Assembly (NCBI GenBank): GCA_029215795.1
Contig: JARDYH010000003.1
Location: 31,063,001-31,127,000 of the forward strand
Length of the DNA: 64,000 nucleotides
Direction: 5' to 3'
Source: Anniella stebbinsi
Taxonomy: Eukaryota; Chordata; Lepidosauria; Squamata; Anniellidae
In this document: positions 31,915-43,162 of the stretch, one piece after another
Numbering within the stretch: position 1 is the first letter of the stretch
Layout of the letters: every line of letters starts with the position of its first letter
Made by a program: the position numbers and the translations under genes
Notes under the pieces: generated by a model
Databases searched by the model: none
The model's input: only the letters and a program-made list of their open reading frames with translations
Told to the model about the DNA's origin: nothing

Positions 31915-33553
31915 CTCTCGATCCCTGTCCTTCTTGGCTGGTCACCCAGGGAGGAGATGCAGTTAGATCACAATTACAATATATTATTAATGCATCTCTC
32001 AGGGAGGGAGTTTTCCATCATGTTTAAAAGAAGCAGTAGTACGGCGGCTTCTAAAAAAGCCCTCCCTGGATCCCCTGGACTTTAATAACTACAGGCCAGT
32101 ATCACATCTTCTATTTTTGGGCAAGGTGATCGAGAGGGCAGTTGCCTTCCAACTGCAAGCAGTTTTGGATGATACAGATTTTCTAGACCCATTTCAAACT
32201 GGCTTCAGAGCAGGATATGGAGTTGAGACTGCTATGGTCGCCTTAGTGGATGATCTATGCTTAAGTATTGACAGGGGAAGTGTGTCCCTGTTGGTACTCC
32301 TGGACCTCTCAGCTTCTTTCGATACCATCAACCATGGTATCCTTCTGGAACGCCTGAGGGAATTGGGACTCGGGGGCACTGTGCTTCAGTGGTTCCGATC
32401 CTACTTCTCGGGCAGGTTCCAGATGGTGATGCTTGGGGATAGTTGCTCTTCAAAGAAGGAGCAGCTATGTGGTGTACCACAAGGTGCCATCCTTTCCCCA
32501 ATGCTGTTTAACATCTACATGAAACCACTGGGAGAGAACATCCAGAGGCATGGGATGGGGTGCTATCAATACGCTGATGACACCCAAATATATTTCTCTA
32601 TGCCTTTGACAACAGCGTCAGCTAAGGATAGTGTGTCTCCTCTGAATGAATGCTTGGAGGCGGTAATGGGCTGGATGAGGAAAAACAAACTGAAGCTGAA
32701 TCCAGACAAGACAGAGGTGCTTACTGTCAAGGGCCACAACCTGGGGTTGGAGGTGTGTCAACCAGTTCTGGATGGAGTTACACTCCCCCTGAAAGGCTCT
32801 GTTCGCAGCTTGGGGGTGCTCCTGGATCCGTCACTCCAAATGACAGCTCAGATAGATGTGACTGCCAGGATTGCCTACTATCAGCTTCGGCTGATACGCC
32901 AGCTGCGCCCCTTCCTAGAGTTGGAAGACCTAAAATCAGTAGTGCACGCGCTGGTAACTTCGAGGCTCGACTTCTGCAATGCGCTGTACATAGGGCTACC
33001 TCTGTGCCTAGTCCGGAAACTTCAACTAGTTCAAAATATGGCAGCCAGGTTGGTCACCGGTACATCTAGGGGTGACCACATTACACCACTTTTAAAATCT
33101 CTTCACTGGCTGCCAATCAGTTTCCGGGCGAAGTACAAAGTGTTGGTTATTACCTTTAAAGCCCTACATGGTTTGGGTCCAGGTTACCTACAGGATCGCC
33201 TTCTCCCATACAATCCGCCCCACATACTCAGGTCCTCTGGGAAGAATTTACTACAGTCAACAAGAACTAGACTGACAACCGTTACTCAGAGGACCTTCTC
33301 TTCTGCCATTCCCAGATTGTGGAATGACCTGCTGGGAGAGATTCGCCAACTCACCAGTCTTCAGGAATTTAAAAGATCTATAAAGACTGAGCTCTTCCGG
33401 CAGGCCTACCCAGATGAATTTTAAAGTGTTTTACTGGTGTTTTATTGGTATTTTAATGATGTATTTGGTTTTATGTGCTTTTAATCAGTTTTGTATTTTA
33501 TGTTTAATGCTGTTCCCTGCCTCGATCCGTTGGGAGAGGTGGGTAATAAATAA

Positions 33554-33591
<38 letters not shown>
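31915..33591 (+). mobile_element. L2-like LINE, second subfamily, 5'-truncated
   Basis: Homology starts with 'LDPCPSWL' at about 31918 and runs to a (TTA)n tail at 33555-33590, preceded by 'gagaggtgggtaataaa'. The first 200 bp contain frameshifts and stops. From 32117 on, the RT frame is open. Sequence 'ggtgagtg' followed by g/t and gtt occurs on both sides (31900-31911 and 33600-33611), a plausible target duplication. Confidence 0.88.
32117..33424 (+). CDS. L2-like LINE reverse transcriptase remnant (435 aa)
   Basis: RT core blocks are visible: GFRAGYGVETAMVALVDDL (29-47), LLDLSASFDTINHG (61-74), GVPQGAILSPMLFNIYMKPL (119-138) and the catalytic YADDTQIYF (152-160). The C-terminal blocks DFCNALYIGLPL and KLQLVQNMAARLVTG are present, and the frame ends naturally with QAYPDEF. 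The homology is open upstream of the first possible start, and there is a frameshift before it, so this is part of a larger ORF2 without endonuclease. It shares the architecture of the 8002-9582 protein but belongs to a clearly different subfamily. It is inactive as an element because of 5' truncation. Confidence 0.87.
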   Translation: MGKVIERAVAFQLQAVLDDTDFLDPFQTGFRAGYGVETAMVALVDDLCLSIDRGSVSLLVLLDLSASFDTINHGILLERLRELGLGGTVLQWFRSYFSGRFQMVMLGDSCSSKKEQLCGVPQGAILSPMLFNIYMKPLGENIQRHGMGCYQYADDTQIYFSMPLTTASAKDSVSPLNECLEAVMGWMRKNKLKLNPDKTEVLTVKGHNLGLEVCQPVLDGVTLPLKGSVRSLGVLLDPSLQMTAQIDVTARIAYYQLRLIRQLRPFLELEDLKSVVHALVTSRLDFCNALYIGLPLCLVRKLQLVQNMAARLVTGTSRGDHITPLLKSLHWLPISFRAKYKVLVITFKALHGLGPGYLQDRLLPYNPPHILRSSGKNLLQSTRTRLTTVTQRTFSSAIPRLWNDLLGEIRQLTSLQEFKRSIKTELFRQAYPDEF

Positions 33592-33593
<2 letters not shown>

Positions 33594-33893
33594 GCATCCG
33601 GTGAGTGGGTTAAAACACAAGCCCATAGAGGCAGGTGGCAAAAGCAACCAAAGCGGCAGCTGCCACTCTGCTACAACTGGCACAACTTGCAGAGGCTGCT
33701 GGGATAGCACCAGGAGGACCGAGGGAGGAGGGAGGGAAGGGAGAGGGGTGGAGGCTGTGTCAGTGAACTGCCAGGTTGACTATTAGTCCACTCAATGCCA
33801 GCCCCAACCACCCACAGTTGTATAGGAATATGTTGTGTGGGGAGTGGCTACTCAACCCACCATTGACTAAAGTGTTGTCCGAAACCAGCCACT

Positions 33894-34768
33894 GAAGGCT
33901 TTTAAGAGCAGAGCTTATTGCTCCACCCAGGGCTCAGCTGCAGTACATTAGAACTCTCTGGTCAAAGCCCTACTCATGAGGAGCCCCTGTCCTCCCAGTA
34001 GAGCTGTGCTGCAGCCAGACACTTCATGAAGGTTGAGTCTGCCGCCTCTGGCTCTGTCATGCCCTGGGACCTAGGGGGTACTTAGCCACTTCCCTGAGGC
34101 AGAGTCCCCCTTTTCCTGAGAGGCTGGGATCTCAGCAGGTTTCTTCATAGACTCATGCCACTATTGTGGTGCAGGCCCTGGGAGGAACTGAGTATCACCC
34201 TCTGTTGGGGCCTCTAACTCATCCTGTTGGAGGAGGAGTGCATTGGGGGCCTGGCAATATGTGTGAGGATGAACACAGTCTAGTGTCTAGAGTGACTGAT
34301 GCAGATTTGCAAACCCAGGTTCAACACTCTGGTCAGCCCAGGGAGGCCAGCTAGGGCAATACCAAATTCTCCTCCTCTCTACTTATTCATTCTTAGAGAG
34401 CTTGTTAAAGATGGACTATTATTGGGCTACCAGATGCTGTCAATATGAAATACCAACCATGTAGCTGTCAAATAAGAGATAGATATACCATTACAAGCTT
34501 AACATCAGTTTCTAACATTGAGATCAAATATCAGATATCAAATATTCAGATATTTTTGAAGACTGTGATCAAGTATCATCAGATATCAAATATTTAGTGA
34601 AACATTGGAAAATATTTGGATGCTCAAAGTTGTTCAAGTAAATATTTGACATACAATAGAGAGAGAGAGAGAGAGGGAGGGGGGAAGAATTTGGAAGATT
34701 AAAATGGTTTCAGCTCTAGTTCATGGCCCATGGTGTAACCCCTTTTCTCATAGGAAGGGCCTTTAGAC
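33894..34768. other. no recognised gene
   Basis: Unassigned. It holds a cluster of overlapping 'agatatcaaatatt' phrases at 34520-34620 and a (GA)n run at 34661-34676. No coding sequence recognised. Confidence 0.4.
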
Positions 34769-35799
34769 TAGGGGTGTGCACGGACCCCCCGGATCAGATC
34801 GGGACCCGGATTGGGACCTCCAATTTTGTCATGAATCGGTTCAGACAAAATCGGAGGCCCCCCGGACCGGATCGAGTCCGATCCCGATCCAAAAATCATA
34901 AATTTTTGGATTGGCCGCCATTTTTTTCCCCATAGACTTGCATTGCAATGCAAGTCTATGAGGAAAAAATGGCGGCGGGTGGGTGAGGGGGGGCCTAACT
35001 CCCTCCCCCCCGGGGCCATCCGTTGTGGACGGCCCCGGCAGGTAAGCCCCCTCCCCCACGCTCCCTACCCCCCCTGGGGCCGTCCGCTTCCATCCGCTGG
35101 CGCCCGCGGGTGCCCGCGGATAGAAGCGGACGGCTCCGGGGGGGGTAAGCCCCCTTCCCCGCCACTGCTTACCTTTTAGGGCCGTTCGCTCCCGTCCGGT
35201 GCCGGCAGCTACCGCCAGCCGGCTTTGCGGCTTGCTCTAGAGTAGGGCGCCAGGTGATCACCCGGCGCGCCACCCTGGAGCAAGCCGTGGAGCCCGCTGG
35301 TAGTAGCCGCCGGCGCCAGACGGGCGTCCCTAAAAGGTAAGCACCCCCCCTCCCCTCTGCGCGCCCCCTGCTTACCTTCCCGGCCCGTCCGCTCCCGTCC
35401 GGTGCCGGCGGCTACTACCAGCGGGCTCCGCGGCCTGCTCTCGAGTAGCGCGCCGGGTGATGACATCACCCGGCACGCCACACTGGAGCAGGCCGTGGAG
35501 CCCGCTGGTAGTAGCCGCCGGCGCCGGACGGGAGCGGACAGGCCGGAAAGGTAAGCGCTCCCCTCCTCCTCCCCCCCCGCTGTCCACTTTCATCGGCGGG
35601 CGCCCGCTGGCGCCCGCCAATGGAAGCGGCGGTGGGCACCAGTGGGCGCCCGCCGATCCGCCGATCCGCCAAACCGGTTCGGAGCCTTTTCGGATCGGTT
35701 CGGACTGGATCAGCGGAGCCAGCTGTTGGATCGGAAATCGGATAATTTATCCGATTTCCCACTGCACTGGACTCGGGTCCGATCCAGTGCACATCCCTA
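34769..35799 (+). mobile_element. hairpin-chain hAT-like element 2 (1031 bp), perfect 8-bp TSD
   Basis: The ends are TAGGGGTGTGCACGGACC and GTGCACATCCCTA. The exact target duplication ctttagac is at 34761-34768 and 35800-35807. The order of hairpins is as in element 1, but there are only two palindromic modules (centres near 35255 and 35463). The 30-bp palindrome around cttgcattgcaatgcaag is at about 34934-34963. Near the right end the sequence is slightly shortened (gactcgggtccgatcc). No transposase. Confidence 0.93.
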
Positions 35800-35807
35800 C
35801 TTTAGAC

Positions 35808-38229
35808 CACTTTCACACAACTCTCAAAATGCCTTTGAGCCTCTCTAAGCTGTTGATGTGTGACGTGAGGGACTAAAGTTAATGCAGGAGAGAAAATGGA
35901 AAAGAGCCATTTGAAAATGGATTGTACATTTTACTCAATGTAAGTTTTATGTTTGCTTTACAGACCACCAAAGTGCAAAAAGCATTTTAGTGTCATGTGT
36001 GAAAACATCTTTAGTTGGAATGGAAGGGTATTTCTCAATGTGTAATCTAGTCTCCCAAAGAACACTCTGAGGCTGCAATCCTGTTGGTCTTTCAGGTACT
36101 GCCCAGCTGTGGGTTTTTGATGTTTTTTTCCCCTCATGGGTCAGCATTGCTATCTTTCTTTTTCTTTTTCTTTTTCTCTTAGTGCTTTGGAAAATACCAT
36201 ACATTAGCTGTGTTTAGGGCAGAATCTACAACCGGAAGAAGGGTATTTTCTATCACCTAAAGAGTGAATTTCCACTAGGTAATGCTCACAAGTTGGCTTC
36301 AGTTGACTATTTACCTAGTGCACCACCTAAAATTAATCTTCAGCTTCCCTAATATAAGGACAGTCATATTTCTCTGCACTTCTGCTCTATGCAGACTCAG
36401 GAACCTGTGTGTTTTGCCCAAAGCAAGAGGCATAACAGAGTTACATCCAGCCTTTTGACTTTTTAGAAATGAAGATCAGTGTTGCTCCTTCCCTTTCTCA
36501 AAATGCGTTGCTAGGTGTAAACTGATATCTGAAGCAACTACCTCTGACTAATTAATCCAGGCTGCAAATCTCCAGTTTGAGACTGGGTCTATCTAAACTG
36601 CAGATGGCTATAAGATCTGGCCAAATTTGGGGGAAGTTGCTTTCCCCACCCCCATCCCTTGCTTTTTGTACCACCTTGTCTGATGAAGAGTTCTGAAGGA
36701 CTCAAAAGCTTGCATATTTTGTAGAATTTTGGTTAATGTTGCCTAACTGTGAGTTACTGGAAGTAATAAATTGAACACAGTGGGACTTCTGAGTAAAACT
36801 GTATAAGATTGTGTAATGAAAGTTCTAGCAAGAAAGCAAGCACAAACATATTGTTAATTCTATCCCCTAAGAAAAGAAAATGCCAATTGCTTATTTGAAA
36901 ACATACAAACAACAACAAAAACATTCCTCCATAAATATTCAGTGATTACTTCCTAAATATTATTACCATTCATGCTTCACCAATCATATGCAGGTGACAA
37001 TCTCAACCTTCTGATTGACTTCCGTTTAATACTCTTCTAGTCATTTAGAGCTTCCATAGACCCCCTCTAGATGGATTCTGTTTGACGCCTGGTTAGCCGA
37101 TTATGCGCATCTTCTCGGAAGCGCTTTATCGTAAATGCTTGTATGCAGGAGGTAATTGAGCACTCAACTGGTGACCTTACCGGTTGTTTCAAATGCACTT
37201 TACAGGTAGTTAATGCGGAGAATCGCTTGTTCGCATAGTCAAAATGCGCTTTAACGGCTGGAGCAAAATAAAACTCGCTATTTAATGCGCATTCGATAAT
37301 GTGCATAATCGGAGAGAAAACGCGCCTCTACGCCCGATTTGCGCTCCGTTCTTGTAGAGGTAATTTTTTTAATGCGCCTTGAAAGAGCTTTAAATGCCTC
37401 TTGTAGAGGCAGCCATAGTTTGATCTTCAACTTGGTTGACTGCACAAAAGCTAAAATGGGAATGACCTGATGGCAATTTTGCAAAATCTCTCCAAAAAAG
37501 GAGAAAGATGTTAGCTGGAAAAATGCAGAACTGATTTCACGTTTGTTAACAGCAGTGCCATGGCAAATTGCAGTGGATTAAAAACAATGTTTTTCATGTC
37601 TAAAAATACAATTTGAAGGAAACTGAGGCCTGCCTTAAACTTTCAAAGTTGAGCTATTCCTGTAGAGTTGCCATTTCATACTTTTTTAGGTTATTTTTTT
37701 TAAAAAAAGGCAAGGATTCACAAATGCAAGCTAGAACAGTTCCTGTATCACTTATCCTCCCTTTCCAGAAATTGAGGTCACCAGGGTTAAGGGAAAGGTA
37801 TGGCTCCCACCTACACAAATTCAAATATTCAGATTCCCTCCCTGTCCAAATATTTACCTTACAACATCCCAAGTACTAATTATTTATTGATAACTAATAG
37901 GACTTCCTTGCTCTGTTAATTAAAGAAAATGGATCAGACTGACACAGGTCAACAGAGGAAGAAGCAGAGGTTTTCTCCATTATGGTCTGGGTGAAGAGAG
38001 CCCTGCCTCGGGGATATTTGAAACACCTGGCCCTAGAGCTCTCTTCAGGTTGAGTGGAGTATTTTCCCAAGGACTGATAAAGCTGGCAGGCCACCAGTGG
38101 CAAGCTAACTCCAAAAGAGGGACCGCCAGAAGGGTTCACTCCTTTGCCACTTTGAGGGTCCTATGCAGGCAAGTGCACGTCCTTCTGTTTGATATTGGAG
38201 TCATCACTGGCAGCTTCTCTGCTGTAGAG
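35808..38229. other. no recognised gene; contains hammerhead-like and CpG-rich segments
   Basis: There is a (TTTTC)n run at 36157-36178. At 36680-36707 lies CTGATGA, then a stem (gagttc / ggactc), then AAAA, followed by gcttgcatattttgtag. At 37060-37400 is an AT-rich segment with many 'aatgcgc' and 'ttatgcgc' motifs and an inverted pair (ccgattatgcgcat / atgtgcataatcgg). The rest is unassigned. Confidence 0.35.
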
Positions 38230-38291
38230 AGAACATAAGAAGAAGCTTCAGACTGAGTCATTGAGCCATCTAGCCCAGTATTGTTTGACAC
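38230..38291 (-). mobile_element. CR1-like LINE 3' terminal fragment
   Basis: On the minus strand it reads 'gctagatggctcaatga' into the tail 'cttcttatgttc', matching the 3' terminus of the copies at 16122 and 57435. About 60 bp remain. Confidence 0.55.
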
Positions 38292-39110
38292 TAAGGCTGT
38301 TTCTATATTGGCCTTTCCCCCCGGGGTTGTCCCTGGGTGCTCCTGATGAAGAATGCTGAACCAAAGTAATGCCATTTTGTATATCTCTTGATAGATATAC
38401 AATGCTATTTTATGTATCTGCTTGATCCATTTTGTCTGTGTGACCTATTTTGGTGACCTACTTTAGTTGAGGAACAAGCTGTACCCACTCTTTGGCTTCC
38501 CCCTCCCCTCATCTGGTGCGTACGTTCTAGAGGACATGAGGAGCAGGTGACAACAAGCCTTGCCATCCAGCCAAAAGGTGTTGGCTGAGTAAAATCTGTG
38601 CAGCAATAGTGAAATAAGCATGTGTGTACCTTGCATATAAATGTGAAAGCTGAATCTGTGTTGAGGGGAGTTGTGGTCTTCGGATGACTGCCCCCAGAGC
38701 GCTCTGTGTGAAATAAAAATCTTCAAATCTCCAAGATCTCCTGGTCTTGGCTTGCAAGATAGCCATGACACTCCCTGTGTGTCCAAATAATGCACAGGGA
38801 CTCCCGGGGGCAGAGGGATGGGCATGGGTTTTCCCAGGGATGAAGAAACTTTGGGAAAACCCAATTTTTGAAGGGTCCCGGGATGATCCTGAGGACAGCG
38901 GGCGGTGTGGGTGCCCATCCTGGCTTCTTCCCTCCTCCCCGATAGTAACGGGGGTCAGCAGAGGGAAGGAGCCGGTACAGGGGATGTCCAGGGGCATCGA
39001 GGGGGGGGGGGAGCAGGAGCAAGGCTTTTTTTTAAAAAACCTTACTGTTTCGCTGGAGTGCCATTGTGCTCCCAGCACACATTTATCGAAAATCCCACAA
39101 CCTTACTGTG
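38292..39110 (-). mobile_element. TIR element, 'gtttctacac' family, split by a solo LTR
   Basis: The left end taaggctgtttctatattgg leads into 'gtccctgggtgctcc', which resumes after the LTR as 'ctccctgtgtgtcc'. The remainder matches the copy at 17622-18196 in inverted orientation ('gcacagggactccc', 'gggttttcccaggg', 'gtgcccatcc'). The right terminus is not evident, so the element is truncated around 39110. Confidence 0.7.
38344..38770 (+). mobile_element. solo LTR of an endogenous retrovirus-like element (427 bp)
   Basis: It begins TGATGAAGAATG and ends CATGACA (TG...CA), flanked by a direct 4-bp ctcc at 38340-38343 and 38771-38774. The uninterrupted target can be read from the sister element at 17622-18196, where 'gggtgctccctgtg' is continuous on the opposite strand, which confirms both junctions. 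A polyadenylation signal aataaa sits at 38712-38717, about 55 bases before the end, as expected for an R-U5 layout. There are no internal retroviral genes. A solo LTR arises by recombination between two LTRs. I cannot assign the retroviral genus. Confidence 0.82.
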
Positions 39111-39469
39111 GGTAGCTCGTCTGCAATCTTTTTGTGTTTTACAATAAGCAAAATGCACAAGCTCCTCACCCCTTGTATTTGCTGGTTCTTCCCCCCCCCC
39201 CCCACGTTTCATTCATATCACCAGCAGATGGCATCACTTTATCACATGATTTAGGTTTATTAGCACATTTTTGTGAGTTTTAAAATCACTGATTATCCAT
39301 TGAAAACAACAAGAGAGGCATCGGAAGTTGACAACGTCATGGAACTCTCCCAATATGTCATGTAGCAGCAGGACACACTCTGGCCTTGGTTTTCTCAACT
39401 GGGTAGGAGGATAGTGGTCTGAATGTGTGTGTATGTGGGGGATTTTGTGCTGTATCTCTTGTTATTACC
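39111..39469. other. no recognised gene
   Basis: Unassigned, with a C run at 39191-39203. No coding frame supported. Confidence 0.4.
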
Positions 39470-42440
39470 AGATCAGTTCTTGTTGAGGTTGAAAGTTACG
39501 ATGGCCTTGTCCCTTGCAGGGATCTTGAGGGAGCCTTGTGGGTCCTGGGAGTTTCCTCATCTGATATGGTTGGTTCTCTTGTTGAAGCCCTGGTTGCACT
39601 GTGGAATGCAGAAATGACTCAGGCATTTGACACAATTACTACCAGGTGCTCTCCTTGGTAGTTCATCACTTTGGTATACATCTGAACTGAGGGCAATGAG
39701 GCAAGTTGGGAGACAGCTAGAACACCTGTGGAGAAAGACCCATGATGAGTCTGACAGAATATATGTAAGAGCTTCCTACTGAGCCTACTCTGTGGTGGTA
39801 TCAATGGTGGCAATGAAGCAGTCTGTTTTCCACCATAATTGCAACATCATAGTGCCTTCCTGTAGAGCTTTTCTAAGTGGCTCAGGTACTTCTGCACTTT
39901 AGCCCAGTAGGAAGTGTGAAAGAATTCTCAATAGCATGCTATGACTTGTTTGCCAGACACATTGGAGAGAAACTTGCTCATATCCTCCACAATCTGGATA
40001 CTACAGTTAAGGCAGATCAACCCGTCGAAGTGTCCAGGACACCATCTCACCCAATTTAGTTGGACAACTTGTAGTTATTAAGACCCGAGGATGTGGGCAA
40101 GATGTTTGGCCAAGTCTGGCCAACCATTTGCATGCTTGGCCATTGCCCTTCTTAGCATACTACATCTAGTAGGGAGGGAGTGTTTGGCTGATTCCAGGAG
40201 ATGATAAATGCCTCATTGAGAGGGAGGGCAGTCTAAGCTGCCCCAAAGGAGACTGTGGTATGACCACACCAAAAGAAATCTATCTTGGACTGGGAGATTG
40301 AATAACTATTAGCTGGTGGCTAATGTTCCCTTCCTTGGCAAGGATGACACTGATTTTCTGGATCCATTTCAACTGGGGTTCAGGCCTTATTTTGGCATCA
40401 AAACTGCCTTGGTTGCTATGGAGAAGCAGAGTTGCATTCTGGGATGACCTTTTCTGGGAGAGACAGGGAGAGTCATTGACCATGGTGTCATTTTTAAGTG
40501 ATTGTCCAAGTTAGGAGTTGGGAGAACTGCTTTTTGATGGTTCCATTCTTATCTGGATGGCCAATTCCAGAAGGCAGTACTAGGTATTACTGATTAATTC
40601 CTTGGCATTTATGGTTTGATGTCCCACATAACTTTATTTTATCTCCCATACCTTTTAACATCTACCTGAAACTAGGGGTGTGCACGGCCCCCCCGGATCG
40701 GATCGGGACCCGGATCGGGACCTCCAATTTTGTCCCGGACCGGTTCGGACAAAATCGGAGGCCCCCCGGACCGGATCGAGTCCGATCCCGACCCAAAAAT
40801 CGTAAATTTTTGGATCGGCCGCCATTTTTTTCCCCATAGACTTGCATTGCAATGCAAGTCTATGAGGAAAAAATGGCGGCGGGTGGCTGAGGGGGGGCCT
40901 AACTCCCTCCCCCCCCCCTGGGCCGTCCGCTGTGGACGGCCCCGGCAGGTAAGCCCCCTCCCCCGCGCTCCCTACCTCCCCTGGGGCCGCCCGCTTCCAT
41001 CCGCTGGCGCCTGCGGGCGCCAGCGGATAGAAGCGGACGGCTCCGGGGGGGGGTAAGCCCCCTTCCCCGCCACTGCTTACCTTCTCGGCCCGTCCGCTCC
41101 CGTCCGGCGCCAGCGGCTACTACCAGCGGGCTCCGCGGCCTACTCTCGAGTAGTGCGCCGGGTGATGACATCACCCGGCGCGCCACCCTGGAGCAGGCCG
41201 CGGAGCCTGCTGGGAGTAGTAGGCGCCGGCGCCGGACGGGAGCCGCCGGGCCGAGAAGGTAAGGGCCCCCCTCCCCCCTCCGCACGCCCCCTCCTCCCCT
41301 CCACACACCCCCTCCTTACCTTCCCGGCCCGGCGGCTCCCGTCCGGCGCCGGCGCCTACTACTCCCAGCAGGCTCCGCGGCCTGCTCTAGAGTAGCGCGC
41401 CGGGTGATGACATCACCCGGCGCGCCACCCTAGAGCAGGCCGCGGAGCCTGCTGGGAGTAGTAGGCGCCGGCGCCGGACGGGAGCCGCCGGGCCGGGAAG
41501 GGCCCTCCTCCCCCCTCCGCGCGCCCCCTCCTCCCCTCCACGCACCCCCTGCTTACCTTCTCGGCCCGTCCGCTCCCGTCCGGGGCCGGCGGCTACCACC
41601 AGCAGGCTCCGCGGCCTGCTCTAGAGTAGCGCGCCGGGTGATGACATCACCCGGCGCGCCACCCTAGAGCAGGCCGCGGAGCCCGCTGGTAGTAGCTGCT
41701 AGTGCCGGACGGGAGCGGACGGGCCGAGAAGGTAAGCGCCCCCCTCCTCCCCCCCCCGCTGTCCACTTTCATCGGCGGGCGCCCGCTGGCGCCCGCCAAT
41801 GGAAGCAGCGGTGGGCGCCGGGCGCCAGTGGGCGCCCGCCGATCCGCCGATCCGCCGAACCGGTTCGGAGCCTTTTCGGACCGGTTCGGATTGGATCGGC
41901 CGATCCAGCTGCGGGATCGGAAATCGGATAATTTATCCGATTTCCCACTGGACCGGACTCGGATCGTGGATCGGGTCCGATCCAGTGCACATCCCTACCT
42001 GAAACTGTCTTCTGGAGGTTTGGAATGAGTTGACATCAACATATAGATGACATCCAACTCAACTTCATTCCATCCACATTTGGATCTGATTTGCCCCTCT
42101 CAAATGAGTGTGTAGTTCAATATGCAGTTATCCTTTTGATTATGTGTATCTCTACATTTTTGCAGATTTATGATAAAAATGCATATTCAAATGTTATTCA
42201 CCATAAAACACATATAAAGGATTGGCTCCAAGTCTAGTCATACTTAGAGTATACTCATTGAAATCAATGGGACTTAAGTTACTCAGGACTAACTTGAGTA
42301 GTTTTCAATAGGTCTACTTTAAGTATGATTAAATCTGGATCCAATCCAAAATATTTTAATGTTTTAATCTTTTGTAAATTGCCCAGAGAGCTTCAGCTAT
42401 GGGGAGGTATAGAAATGTAAATGATGATGATGATGATGTA
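39470..42440 (+). mobile_element. old L2-like LINE, interrupted by hairpin-chain element 3
   Basis: Pieces of ORF2 can be followed in shifting frames. They include linker sequence (FARHIGEKLAHILHNLDTTV at about 39949-40008), RT start (TDFLDPFQLGFRP near 40350-40385), PFNIYLK just before the insertion at 40673, and a decayed YADD-region block after it (about 42030-42070). The 3' tail 'gcccagagagcttcagct' with (ATG)n is at 42380-42440. Many frameshifts and stops mark it as old. Confidence 0.75.
40673..41997 (+). mobile_element. hairpin-chain hAT-like element 3 (1325 bp), perfect 8-bp TSD
   Basis: The ends are TAGGGGTGTGCACGG and GTGCACATCCCTA. The exact duplication cctgaaac lies at 40665-40672 and 41998-42005 and splits an L2 reading frame. 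Three palindromic modules are centred at 41168, 41410 and 41644 (spacings 242 and 234). The second lacks the ggtaag boundary on its right side. No transposase. Close relatives are elements 7 and 9 (58536 and 61580), including the TAGTAGGCGCCGGCGCCGG inner-arm version. Confidence 0.94.
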
Positions 42441-43100
42441 TATTCCATGATAGAATGCCTATAGAATAAATGTGATTTTTCATGCAAATTTATTTTTTAA
42501 AAAACCAAACAAACCACGGATTTATATAGAAATAGGATGGAACAGATTTATGAATGAACCCATGAGAAACAGATGGATTAAAATAGTGATCTGTTCATCC
42601 TTATTCTAGACTCTGAACATCCCCACTGTGGAACATTTAGGATGGATTTCCCCTCACCCCCCCCCCAAAAAAAAATTAAGATGCCAAGGATTTTCAGTTT
42701 GGTAGTAAGATGTTTAGTCATGATGTCAACAATGGTAGAGTGATTGGATAATAATTCTATCATTTCACAGTGCCACTTCATAGCCTTCATTAATTATTAG
42801 GAACAATGGACTTCCATGGCAGATAGAACTTCATTCTGACATCCCTGCATTGTGAGTGTAGTATGCTTCCTTTCAGAAATAAATTGTAAGTAATGAAGTG
42901 CTTGTCACAGAAACAACACAAATTCCCACAGAATCAGAAAGGAATTAATTAAATATCACCTCATACTTACCTATTAGCCCATTATTCTAACAATATTTGG
43001 GCTGATGAAAATTCATAGCCTGATTCTGTTAAACTGGTGGGTGTGAACAGATCTGTGTGTGCGTGCGTGCGTGCGCGTGTGTGTGCGTGTGTGTGTTGTA
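42441..43100. other. no recognised gene
   Basis: Unassigned AT-rich DNA with a C/A homopolymer junction at 42657-42676 and a (GT)n-like run at 43055-43096. No gene recognised. Confidence 0.4.
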
Positions 43101-43106
43101 TTTCAA

Positions 43107-43162
43107 CAGTACAGAGCAATGCATGTTGACTCAGAAGTAAGGTTCACTGTGTTCAATGGAGC
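43107..43162 (+). repeat. short dispersed repeat ('ttcaatgg', 'actcagaagtaag')
   Basis: It contains 'acagagcaatgcatgttgac', 'tcagaagtaaggttcac' and 'gttcaatgga'. Related stretches occur at about 6009-6088, 10238-10292, 23180-23265, 42236-42325 and 49225-49292, in both orientations, usually with 'caatgggact' and 'ataggattg'. Its origin is unknown to me. Confidence 0.45.

Larger units (their letters stand above)
31692..33890 (+). mobile_element. TIR element 'ggctggtttcgg' containing an L2 insertion
   Basis: The left end ggctggtttcggagaacac and right end gtgttgtccgaaaccagcc are inverted with one mismatch. A 3-bp act flanks both sides (31689-31691 and 33891-33893), which would fit a 3-bp target duplication but could be chance. 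The motif 'gtgttgtgtggagg' recurs in the left arm. The L2 at 31915-33591 accounts for most of the length, so the original element was roughly 0.5 kb and non-autonomous. The superfamily is uncertain. Confidence 0.6.
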
